The notes under the pieces: model-generated
Told to the model about the DNA's origin: nothing
Databases searched by the model: none
What the model saw: only the letters and a program-made list of their open reading frames with translations
Shown: one piece after another, positions 5,705 to 12,745 of the stretch
How the letters are laid out: each line of letters opens with the position of its first letter
How positions within the stretch are numbered: the first letter of the stretch is position 1
Program-made: the position numbers and the translations under genes
Assembly: GCA_002395865.1 (NCBI GenBank)
Contig: DGVE01000143.1
Location: forward strand, 1 to 12,745
DNA: 12,745 bases
Origin: Lachnospiraceae bacterium UBA4292
Lineage (GTDB): Bacteria > Bacillota > Clostridia > Lachnospirales > Lachnospiraceae
Reading direction: 5' to 3'

Positions 5705-8308
5705 ATGAAGAGATTCAGGAAGGGAGCAGCGGTCTGCATACTGGGTGCCCTGATAGGTGTCCAGGCTCTGACGGGCTGCAACAGCTCACAGGAGAGCTCA
5801 TACAGCGACACCGATGAGACAAAGAAAAAGAAAAGATCGACTTCGGAGACCACCGGGGAGGAGACCACCACGACCGGTGAGTACATTATAAACACAGATG
5901 TTCCCCATCCGGACTATCCGGATGAGACAGAGGGTGGACAGCCGGAGCGGCCGACCGTGCCGGATGAGCCTGCCTCCGCAGCTGATGATACGCTTGAGCC
6001 AGATCCGGAGTATGTTCCGCGTGAGACCGAGCCGGAGCCGGAGAACCCATACAGGGCAGCCGACAGCGCACAGGAGGCTGAGGCTCAGATGGCCATGACA
6101 TTGCCCGGCCCGGACCCCGACAGGGATTACTGGGACGAGGCAGCCAGATGGAATGAGGACACGATACAGCTCGGTGTCGAGAATGCCAGAAACTATGCAG
6201 AGGTCGGCCTCAGGGAGTACAGGGCTTATCTAAGGGGTGATAAGGAGAATAAGTTTTCGGGCGAGATCGATGCCAGATACAGAAATAATTATCTCATACC
6301 GTATCTCACTGCGCTTGCTGCAGAACAGGTGCTTATAGCCCCGAACTCAGTGGATTCCGAGTGGTTTACTGAACTTAACCCCAATCTGCCGCCCGTGGAC
6401 GGCAGCTACGGTAACGTGTACAAGAAGCTGGCGCAGGACATGCTTCCATACATGCTCCCGGACCCGGATGTCATGACAAGGCAGCTCCTTGCGGCCTTCG
6501 GCGGCAGCGAGGCAGTCTCTCAGATCGATAAGCGGATAGACCCGAAGAAGATCAAGGAGGAATACGATAATTACGACCCGTATTACTATGAGGAGAGCTG
6601 GAGCAGGGACTGGGAGGATTTTCACAGGGATTTCCACTACTGCTACTCCGGGGAGGGATACGGTGCGGGAGGACTCTACTTCAATTATATCTCCCCGAAA
6701 TACAATGAGAGATATCTGATCAATTCAGCTGTATTCGGGATCGATGACAAGGATAACCGCACTACCATTGCGCCGTGGTCGAATGCATCGGTGCTCATAA
6801 CACAGCTTAAGGATATCCGGGAGAGAGAGGGCTCTTCTGAGTTCTACATACAGGAGATAGAGCTGCAGGTGAGGGGGGATTCCATGGAGGAGGCCCGTGC
6901 AGCCATGGACAGGGCATTTGCGATAGTGCAGCCATACAACACTCCGGAGGGGAGGGCGCAGATACTCTCGGACGCCAGAAATGACCACATCTGGGCCATG
7001 GTCGGTCAGGAGGATTACTCCACCGGGACCATGAAGCCGGTGTACGAGATGATGCCTGCCTTCGCAGGGACCGAGAGGCGCTTTTTATTCGATGAGCTGA
7101 TAAACTATTATTTCAAAAAAGATTATACGCCCACGTGGAATCCCACACCACTTTATAATCTCAACACTAATTCAAAGAACCCGTACAGCCCGGGATACAT
7201 GACCCAGCTGGTGGATTCGTACTTCAACAACACCTGCGACGTGCATGTGGACTATCTCATCGAGGGAGGCCGTACCGGCTCAGATGAAGACTCGGGTTAC
7301 TATGAGGTGCTCAGGATAAGGTATGCGGGACCTACGGCAAATGCCATGAACGAGAGGAAGTATACGGGTTCCGGCTGGACCTGGGCCGATACCTACGGCA
7401 TATACTATCCGCTCACGGTGCCGATATACTACAATGAGGCGGTATTAAACGGCTTCTTCACGCCCTACGAGATCCCCAAAAAGGTCACGGAGGGTGAGAT
7501 AGGTGTGGCACCTGATTATACGGAGGATAAGCCTCGCTATACCGAGGAGGCTCCCAGAGTGTCGAAGAACGAGCAGGAATCGAAGGAGAGCCAGATCACC
7601 AGGTGGTTTGACAGCGGGCTCGGAAGCGACCGCTTCCCTGCAAGGACTGAGGATAGAGAGAAGGTAGACTGGTACGGCTGGAAGGGATACACTCACAACG
7701 ATGACGGAACCTGGACTAGGGAGCTGCCTGCGGACGGCTACATAACCAAGCACACTCTGACCTATGACGAGACGGGACTTTTAAAGTACGCATACAGGTC
7801 CTATAAGGACGGCGGGTACAGGATGTCTGAGTTCATGCTTGACTCCGACGGAAATCCTACTCTTTCCATCGAGAAATTCTACGATAAGAACGGCAGTCTC
7901 GAGAACCAGATGATAAACCATTACGGCGGCAACGGAAGCTTCGTATGTTCAAGAGATTACTATTACAAGGAGAAGGACGCATCGGGCAATTACAGGTGCT
8001 ATCAGACAAATCACTACAATTCCGCCGGCAATAACACAGGCTGGGAGAAGTATTACGATAACGGTGGAATCCAGTTCAGAAAGACCACCACCTATTGGGA
8101 GGAGATGGGATCCTCGGCCATTAACCCGGTCATAACCAGATATGCGCGCGTTGATGAGATCGAGTATGACAGAAACGGAAATATAATCAATACCGAGAGC
8201 AAGCAGTTCGCAGCAGTAAAGGACAGGAACGATTACAGCGCAAGGGTGAAGGAATTCGAGAGCTATCTCGCCGTCGGCTCCATCGCCGATGTGACGGACT
8301 GGCCGTAG
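5705..8308 (+). CDS. Large uncharacterised lipoprotein with C-terminal YD-like repeats (exported protein 2)
   Basis: Function not recognised. The 867-aa product has a signal peptide and lipobox LTGC with Cys25, so it is a surface lipoprotein. Next come Ser/Asp-rich residues, Lys40-43, and a Thr/Glu/Pro-rich linker to about residue 130 (ETTGEETTTTGEY, then many Pro-Glu and Asp-Glu pairs). A large Tyr/Trp-rich region of about 130-600 matches no family I know and includes a Tyr-rich acidic patch near 290 (DNYDPYYYEE). A second charged linker (about 610-660) leads to imperfect Y-D-x-x-G-N repeats at 684-831. I chose ATG 5705 rather than the in-frame ATG at 5684. The later start gives a compact n-region MKRFRKGA, has GGGGGGAG at 5692-5699 five bases upstream, and does not overlap the preceding stop. 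The next gene starts 13 bp after its stop, so the three exported-protein genes form one operon. Confidence 0.87.
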   Translation: MKRFRKGAAVCILGALIGVQALTGCNSSQESSYSDTDETKKKKRSTSETTGEETTTTGEYIINTDVPHPDYPDETEGGQPERPTVPDEPASAADDTLEPDPEYVPRETEPEPENPYRAADSAQEAEAQMAMTLPGPDPDRDYWDEAARWNEDTIQLGVENARNYAEVGLREYRAYLRGDKENKFSGEIDARYRNNYLIPYLTALAAEQVLIAPNSVDSEWFTELNPNLPPVDGSYGNVYKKLAQDMLPYMLPDPDVMTRQLLAAFGGSEAVSQIDKRIDPKKIKEEYDNYDPYYYEESWSRDWEDFHRDFHYCYSGEGYGAGGLYFNYISPKYNERYLINSAVFGIDDKDNRTTIAPWSNASVLITQLKDIREREGSSEFYIQEIELQVRGDSMEEARAAMDRAFAIVQPYNTPEGRAQILSDARNDHIWAMVGQEDYSTGTMKPVYEMMPAFAGTERRFLFDELINYYFKKDYTPTWNPTPLYNLNTNSKNPYSPGYMTQLVDSYFNNTCDVHVDYLIEGGRTGSDEDSGYYEVLRIRYAGPTANAMNERKYTGSGWTWADTYGIYYPLTVPIYYNEAVLNGFFTPYEIPKKVTEGEIGVAPDYTEDKPRYTEEAPRVSKNEQESKESQITRWFDSGLGSDRFPARTEDREKVDWYGWKGYTHNDDGTWTRELPADGYITKHTLTYDETGLLKYAYRSYKDGGYRMSEFMLDSDGNPTLSIEKFYDKNGSLENQMINHYGGNGSFVCSRDYYYKEKDASGNYRCYQTNHYNSAGNNTGWEKYYDNGGIQFRKTTTYWEEMGSSAINPVITRYARVDEIEYDRNGNIINTESKQFAAVKDRNDYSARVKEFESYLAVGSIADVTDWP
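7754..8197 (+). repeat. YD-like degenerate peptide repeats inside the 867-aa lipoprotein
   Basis: Residues 684-831 contain a series of short units centred on an acidic residue and Gly/Asn turn: YDETG (687), DSDGN (713), YDKNG (726), KDASGN, YNSAGN, YDNGG (784) and YDRNG (821), mostly spaced 13-40 residues apart with aromatic beta-strand-like stretches between. The pattern resembles RHS/YD or YwqK-like beta-hairpin repeats used by surface and toxin-delivery proteins for carbohydrate or protein contact. The units are too divergent for DNA repeats to show. No toxin domain or RHS core motif follows; the protein ends 36 residues later. Confidence 0.55.
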
Positions 8309-8321
8309 GCGGAGGTGTACC

Positions 8322-10115
8322 ATGAACGATCTGAAGGAAAAATGGAAGAGCCTCGGGCCGAAGAAGCAGAGAATGGCCATTATATCCGCCGCTGTCGTGA
8401 TACTGCTCCTGATATTGATCATCATACTGGCCGTAGTACTCTCAGGCGGAGAGGATGCCCCGGTATATGAGGGATCGGGAGGCAGCGGCAGAAAGAAAAA
8501 CAAGGAGACCACCGTTTCCTCCGAAACAGAAAGCGGTGAGCCGTCTGCCACGGAGCCGGGAAAAGAGGAGGAGACCACCGCTGTCCCCGGCTCAATGGTG
8601 ACAGGTGAGAGCAGATACGACAATATTATCTTCCGTCCCTTCGTATATGACGGGACACCGACCGGAAGCTTCACCTCCATAGTCATGCCGGATAATGGTT
8701 CATATCTGGGGGAAAACAGCAGCAGGGGAGAGAACGATCTGAATACCTATGAGATCACACTGTCGTATGATGACCAGGGGGCTGAGCATATGGCTGCGGA
8801 GCTGATCGATGAGAACAGCAGGCTGACAGGCTGCTATGCCGGACTGTGGTTCAATAAAAATGACGGCCTGTACGACGACAGGCTGAAGGCGGTAATGACA
8901 GAAGACGGAGCAGACATTCCCTATATGACGATCGCTCCTCTCAATAACATAGATTATGACGAGATGATCACCATGCATTTCGGGATAGTGCACGCAGACT
9001 ACGGCGCAGAATTCCCCGACGATGTAGTCGTATACTTAAGAAGCCTTCTGCCGAAGCTTTACTGGACCGGCTACAGCAGCCGGGAGGACATGTACATAGA
9101 GTACAGCAAAACCAAGGCACTCGAATATCTCGATTACTACGCAGAGAGGAAGGGCGAAGAGAGCTGGGACGGCGAATTCTTTTCGGATGAATATTTCGAT
9201 GTGGGTGTCGATGGGCTCAAGCAGCGCTTCTGGATGAGTCTGGAGAACACAAGAGGTGAGAGGGAGTACATAGATTTCGACGGAGACCCCGGATATGTGG
9301 ATACTCATATTATTCAGACTGCACGGTATGAGGGAGAGGTGGACTTCTGCGATATAGCGAAGACAATATGGCTCGGAGGAGACAGGGGTAGCTGCTTAGA
9401 ACTCAAATTCGAGAGGATACCGCTCAGATACAAGGACTGCTTCATGAGGATCATGGCTTCGATACATCCCATGGGCTTCAAAAAGTTTGAGAGCGTTGAG
9501 GACAAGGCTTCCTCTGTGGTCAGGTTCCCCGTTTACAACGATTATGTGGTGAGAGTTGAGTATGACGGAACTGTCATACGCGGAAGCTCAGGCAACAGCG
9601 AAGTGGCGGCTGCATTTATAAACGACAGGATGGAGACGGGAAAAAACCATGTCCAGTTAGATTTCCGAAACATATATGACGAGACGGTGTATGTCGTGGC
9701 AGGAAGAGAATCGGCAGACGACGGATTGGTTCGGACGGCCCGGTGGCTCGAAGAGCAGAGCTTCTACGGCCCTGTTAAATACAGAAACGGCATGACTGTC
9801 TATGAGAAGCTGGGCATAGACAGCTGGGGATATTACGCGGGGTATTATGTGATCATTCCTCTGCCCGGGGATGACGGGATGCGGGATTCCCGCGGAAATG
9901 TCATCGATTACATATATGTGAAACTCATGGTGCCGGCCAACCGCAACACTGACGGCACATCCAAGCTCAAGATGTTCCAGGTGGAGGACATGCTTGACGA
10001 TCTGCTGTCCCATCTCAGTATAAGCATAGAGGGACGGCTCGGAAACGGAGAGTGGCGTAATGTGAGCTATATAGTCAGCGGCGGAGACGGAAAAACATAT
10101 ATGTTTGAGAGGTGA
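8322..10115 (+). CDS. Uncharacterised membrane-anchored protein with single N-terminal TM helix (exported protein 3)
   Basis: Function not recognised. The 597-aa product has a basic N-terminus (KEKWKSLGPKKQRM), one strongly hydrophobic helix at about 19-41 (AIISAAVVILLLILIIILAV) with no lipobox, then a Gly/Ser patch, the basic cluster RKKNK at 57-61, and a Ser/Thr/Glu-rich linker to about 95. Positive-inside topology puts the large C-terminal part outside the cell. The rest (about 100-597) is an acidic, Tyr-rich soluble region with no motif I can name. It may hold two related halves, each ending in beta-rich segments, but I cannot prove this. GGAGGT at 8311-8316 lies 5 nt before the ATG, and the previous stop is 13 bp upstream, so it belongs to the same operon. 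Its linker shares the 10-mer GGAGACCACC with the gene before it. A stop codon at 10113-10115 is followed by no convincing terminator. Confidence 0.87.
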   Translation: MNDLKEKWKSLGPKKQRMAIISAAVVILLLILIIILAVVLSGGEDAPVYEGSGGSGRKKNKETTVSSETESGEPSATEPGKEEETTAVPGSMVTGESRYDNIIFRPFVYDGTPTGSFTSIVMPDNGSYLGENSSRGENDLNTYEITLSYDDQGAEHMAAELIDENSRLTGCYAGLWFNKNDGLYDDRLKAVMTEDGADIPYMTIAPLNNIDYDEMITMHFGIVHADYGAEFPDDVVVYLRSLLPKLYWTGYSSREDMYIEYSKTKALEYLDYYAERKGEESWDGEFFSDEYFDVGVDGLKQRFWMSLENTRGEREYIDFDGDPGYVDTHIIQTARYEGEVDFCDIAKTIWLGGDRGSCLELKFERIPLRYKDCFMRIMASIHPMGFKKFESVEDKASSVVRFPVYNDYVVRVEYDGTVIRGSSGNSEVAAAFINDRMETGKNHVQLDFRNIYDETVYVVAGRESADDGLVRTARWLEEQSFYGPVKYRNGMTVYEKLGIDSWGYYAGYYVIIPLPGDDGMRDSRGNVIDYIYVKLMVPANRNTDGTSKLKMFQVEDMLDDLLSHLSISIEGRLGNGEWRNVSYIVSGGDGKTYMFER

Positions 10116-10153
10116 TTTCAGCTTTTATCACTAAAATCCTATAATATTTTGTG

Positions 10154-10182
10154 TAGAAAATTGTACCTTGATGTGCTATCAT
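10154..10182 (+). promoter_or_regulatory. Candidate extended -10 promoter for the GH94 gene
   Basis: TATCAT (10177-10182) is preceded by TG-C (10174-10176), an extended -10 element. TAGAAA (10154-10159) lies 17 nt upstream and matches 4 of 6 -35 positions. Transcription would begin near 10189 and give a leader of about 120 nt. A second perfect TATAAT at 10140-10145 has only a poor -35 partner, so it is a weaker alternative. The extended -10 form often goes with regulated or weak -35 promoters. Confidence 0.5.
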
Positions 10183-10198
10183 GTAACAGAGTTCCGCT

Positions 10199-10217
10199 CA
10201 TTTTTCTGCGAAAAATG
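10199..10217 (+). promoter_or_regulatory. AT-rich dyad / hairpin CATTTTTC-TGC-GAAAAATG in the GH94 leader
   Basis: The arms CATTTTTC (10199-10206) and GAAAAATG (10210-10217) are perfect 8-bp inverted repeats around TGC, and a G.T pair could extend the stem. It starts about 10 bp after the predicted transcription start. As DNA it is placed like a repressor operator; as RNA it would be a 5' stem-loop. There is no following T-run, so it is not a terminator. Its half-sites repeat, in the opposite arrangement, those of the dyad before iorA. Confidence 0.45.
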
Positions 10218-10233
10218 GTTATGTGAAATATGA

Positions 10234-10295
10234 GGTGATGCGGCAGGAACATCACCATTTGCTATTAAGTAAAGAGAACAAACCTTCATTCCTGC
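10234..10295 (+). promoter_or_regulatory. Candidate H-type RNA pseudoknot abutting the GH94 ribosome-binding site
   Basis: Stem 1 pairs GGTGATG (10234-10240) with CATCACC (10250-10256). The loop between them contains GCAGGAA (10243-10249), which is fully complementary to TTCCTGC (10289-10295). That gives stem 2 of 7 bp, a 2-nt first loop (10241-10242), no gap between stems, and an A-rich 32-nt third loop (10257-10288). This is near-ideal H-type geometry. The 3' strand of stem 2 ends two bases before the Shine-Dalgarno AAAGGA (10298-10303). The first-stem strand CATCACC can instead be disrupted by AAATGGT (10213-10219) pairing with ACCATTT (10254-10260), which offers a switch. The layout suggests a translational riboswitch or protein-binding leader controlling the phosphorylase. 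I do not recognise a known aptamer class, and no ligand can be assigned. Confidence 0.45.
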
Positions 10296-10309
10296 GGAAA
10301 GGAAAAAAC

Positions 10310-12718
10310 ATGAACTACGGCTATTTTGATGACGCGAACAGAGAGTACGTCATCACCAATCCCGCAACTCCGGCCCCCTGGGCCAACTATCTGGGCTCAC
10401 CCGCTTACGGAGCACTTATTTCCAACAATGCGGGCGGTTACAGCTTCGTGCAGAGCGGCGCGAACGGAAGAATCCTGCGCTATCATTTCAACGCAGACGA
10501 CACACCCGGACGTTACATCTATTTAAGAGATGATGAGAACGGCGATTACTGGTCGGCTTCCTGGATGCCCGTGGGCAAGGATCTTGCCTCATATAAGAGC
10601 GAGGTTCGCCATGGAACGGCTTACACCTTCATCAACGCGGAGTATTCGGGCATCAAGTCCGAGGCTCTGTACTATGTTCCTCTGGACAAGACCTATGAGG
10701 TGTGGAGAGTGAAGCTCACCAACAAGTCCGACAGGAAGAGGACTATTTCCACCTTCGGTTATGCGGAGTTTACTAACGATTCCAACTATGAGCAGGATCA
10801 GGTGAACCTTCAGTACACGCTCTTCATCACCAGAACACGCTTCTTCGACAACAAGATCGTTCAGACGATCAACGAGAACTGCACAGGCGCAATGAAGGAC
10901 GGTTACCCTACCAGAGGACAGGAGCGATTCTTTGGTCTCGTTGGCGCACCCGTGGCTTCGTACAACGGCGACAAGGATGCGTTCATCGGTCCCTGGCACG
11001 GATACGGCAACCCTCAGGCAGTAGTTAACGGCAAGTGCGACGGCAAGCTCAATTACAATGCAAATGCCTGCGGCGCTCTGCATACAGTCATCACGCTCAA
11101 GCCCGGTGAGGAGAAGGAGATCGCCTTCATCCTAGGAAGATACAATGTGACCGACGCTCAGGCCATCATGGACGGCTACGCAGACCTCGGCGCTACGGTG
11201 GCTAAGGAGCTGGCAGAACTCAAGGCTTACTGGCACGGAAAGCTCGACAACTTCACGGTAAAGACACCCGATCCGCTCTTCGACACCATGGTAAATACAT
11301 GGAACGCATATCAGTGCTTTATGACCTTCATCTGGTCAAGAGCAGCTTCCTTCGTATACTGCGGTCTCAGAAACGGATACGGCTACAGAGATACCGTACA
11401 GGATATTCAGGGCGTTATCCACCTCGATCCGGAGGCTGCTGCGGACAAGATCCGCTTCATGCTCTCGGCTCAGGTCGACAACGGCGGCGGTCTGCCCCTC
11501 GTTAAGTTCACGCACAACGCGGGCCACGAGGATACACCGGACGACGCTTCATACGTACAGGCTACCGGCCATCCCGCCTATCGTGCGGATGATGCGCTCT
11601 GGCTCTTCCCCACTATCAAGAAGTATCTGGGCGAGTCAGGCAACGCAGCGTTCCTCACAGAGGTCATTCCCTACGCCAACAAGGACGAGGGCACGGTATA
11701 CGATCATTTAAAGAGAGCCATCCGTTTCTCGGAGGAGAGATTAGGCAATCACGGCATGCCCGCAGGTCTTCACGCAGACTGGAACGACTGCTTAAGACTT
11801 GGTAAGAAGGGTGAGTCTTCATTCGTTGCGATGCAGCTCTACTACGCTTATTCGGTACTTCGCGAGTTCGCTCTCGAGCTCAACGATACGGAGTATGCTG
11901 ACCAGCTTGCAGCCAAGCAGAAGGAATTCGGCGCACTCGTACAGAAGCTTTGCTGGGAGGACGACAGATATCTTCGCGGCTACAAGGAGGACGGACAGGT
12001 CATCGGCTCCAAGAACGACCCCGAGGCAAGCATGTGGCTGAACCCTCAGGCTTGGTCTGTCATCTCGGGCCTTGCGGACAAGGATCAGGCAGAGAAGGCG
12101 CTCGAGTCTGTCCACAGAGAGCTCAACACACCTTACGGCGTGAGAGTAATGGCTCCTTCATACAAGGACCACGCTTTCGACGGCGCGCTCGCACTTCTGT
12201 TCAACGGCTCAACAAAGGAGAACGGCGGTATATTCTCGCAGCCTCAGGGCTGGATAATCCTCGCCGAATCCCTCGCAGGACACGGTAACAGGGCATACGA
12301 GTACTTCAAGGAGAGCTCGCCTTCGACCATGAATGACAAGGCAGAGATCAGAAGACTCGAGCCGTATGTTCACGGACAGTTTACGGAGGCTACCGAGTCA
12401 CCTTATCAGGGCCGTTCGCATGTGCACTGGCTGACCGGTACCGCATCCACCACCATGGTCGGTATGGTAGAGGGTATGATGGGTATGAGACCCGACCTTC
12501 ACGGTCTGCGCATCGCGCCCGCGGTTCCTTCGGACTGGAAGGAGTTCTCGATCGCGAAGACATTCCGCGGCAAGAAGCTCAACATCACCGTTAAGAATGA
12601 TAACGGCGCACAGGCAGGCTACAAGGAACTGTTCTTAAACGGCGAGAAGCTCGCGGACAACTACGTACCCGCTGACAAGCTTCAGGCTGTAAATGATATC
12701 GTTCTTGTGATGTCATAA
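10310..12718 (+). CDS. GH94 family glycoside phosphorylase (cellobiose phosphorylase-like)
   Basis: An intracellular inverting phosphorylase that splits a beta-linked glucosyl disaccharide with phosphate to give alpha-glucose 1-phosphate and the acceptor sugar, saving ATP in cello-oligosaccharide use. There is no signal peptide. The N-terminus MNYGYFDDANREYVIT and PWANYLG, then NAGGYSF, are typical of GH94. The barrel has SRAASFVYCG and YRDTVQD (359-365, donor-sugar subsite), ADWNDC (489-494) with the catalytic acid Asp, and a C-terminal WLTGTA (707-712) of the phosphate-binding loop. At 802 aa it matches cellobiose and chitobiose phosphorylases (about 800-811 aa) and is shorter than cellodextrin phosphorylases. 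The acceptor (cellobiose, a cellobionate-type or another disaccharide) is not settled by eye. I chose ATG 10310 by homology and by AAAGGA at 10298-10303; an upstream GTG at 10223 would read through the leader structure. It stands alone, 194 bp after the previous gene. Confidence 0.93.
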   Translation: MNYGYFDDANREYVITNPATPAPWANYLGSPAYGALISNNAGGYSFVQSGANGRILRYHFNADDTPGRYIYLRDDENGDYWSASWMPVGKDLASYKSEVRHGTAYTFINAEYSGIKSEALYYVPLDKTYEVWRVKLTNKSDRKRTISTFGYAEFTNDSNYEQDQVNLQYTLFITRTRFFDNKIVQTINENCTGAMKDGYPTRGQERFFGLVGAPVASYNGDKDAFIGPWHGYGNPQAVVNGKCDGKLNYNANACGALHTVITLKPGEEKEIAFILGRYNVTDAQAIMDGYADLGATVAKELAELKAYWHGKLDNFTVKTPDPLFDTMVNTWNAYQCFMTFIWSRAASFVYCGLRNGYGYRDTVQDIQGVIHLDPEAAADKIRFMLSAQVDNGGGLPLVKFTHNAGHEDTPDDASYVQATGHPAYRADDALWLFPTIKKYLGESGNAAFLTEVIPYANKDEGTVYDHLKRAIRFSEERLGNHGMPAGLHADWNDCLRLGKKGESSFVAMQLYYAYSVLREFALELNDTEYADQLAAKQKEFGALVQKLCWEDDRYLRGYKEDGQVIGSKNDPEASMWLNPQAWSVISGLADKDQAEKALESVHRELNTPYGVRVMAPSYKDHAFDGALALLFNGSTKENGGIFSQPQGWIILAESLAGHGNRAYEYFKESSPSTMNDKAEIRRLEPYVHGQFTEATESPYQGRSHVHWLTGTASTTMVGMVEGMMGMRPDLHGLRIAPAVPSDWKEFSIAKTFRGKKLNITVKNDNGAQAGYKELFLNGEKLADNYVPADKLQAVNDIVLVMS

Positions 12719-12745
12719 TCTTGTAACTATTCAGCACCCGCCCAT

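Noticed and set aside
7949..8686. Minus-strand open frame of 245 codons across the junction of the second and third exported-protein genes
   Set aside because: Its apparent hydrophobic stretches are the reverse of the transmembrane and linker codons; no ribosome site and no family match.
10111..10131. Possible terminator after the third exported-protein gene (GTGAT ... ATCAC)
   Set aside because: Only a 5-bp AT-rich stem with a 10-nt loop and no T-run after it; too weak for an intrinsic terminator.
12719..12745. Terminator after the GH94 gene
   Set aside because: Only 27 bases remain; the visible stretch has no completed hairpin, so nothing can be called.

Overview
The window looks like a chromosomal segment from an anaerobic Firmicute of the Clostridia, most likely Lachnospiraceae-like or a relative living in gut or rumen. 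This is inference from gene content and style: ferredoxin-dependent indolepyruvate oxidoreductase, a GH94 phosphorylase for cello-oligosaccharide-type sugars, lipoproteins with Lys/Thr/Glu-rich linkers, free use of AGA/AGG and ATA codons, and purine-rich Shine-Dalgarno sites. No mobile element, CRISPR array, tRNA or rRNA is visible.

Layout. The left edge (1-457, minus strand) holds the N-terminal half of purC. A 199-bp divergent gap (458-656) carries back-to-back promoters and two perfect dyads. Rightward from it run iorA, iorB (ATGA overlap) and a PaaK-type AMP-forming CoA ligase. Together these are a standard anaerobic arylpyruvate to arylacetyl-CoA to arylacetate module, or its reverse, with energy captured as reduced ferredoxin and a CoA thioester. 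With only 36 bp between and no terminator, three genes for exported, membrane-anchored proteins follow (440, 867 and 597 aa; gaps of 20 and 13 bp). Their functions are not recognised. Two are lipoproteins and one has a single N-terminal membrane anchor. All three have a short basic Lys cluster and a Thr/Ser/Glu-rich linker right after the anchor. The largest ends in a run of imperfect Tyr-Asp-x-x-Gly-Asn (YD-like) repeats.

A 194-bp intergenic region (10116-10309) then precedes a cytoplasmic GH94 phosphorylase of 802 aa that fills the right end. This leader has an extended -10 promoter, a strong AT-rich hairpin/dyad, and a potential H-type pseudoknot of two 7-bp stems. The second stem closes directly against the GH94 Shine-Dalgarno sequence. 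I could not match it to a riboswitch class I know.

The best candidates for something undescribed are the three-gene surface-protein operon with its shared juxtamembrane signature and the pseudoknot leader of the GH94 gene. Both are sequence-based inferences and remain untested.
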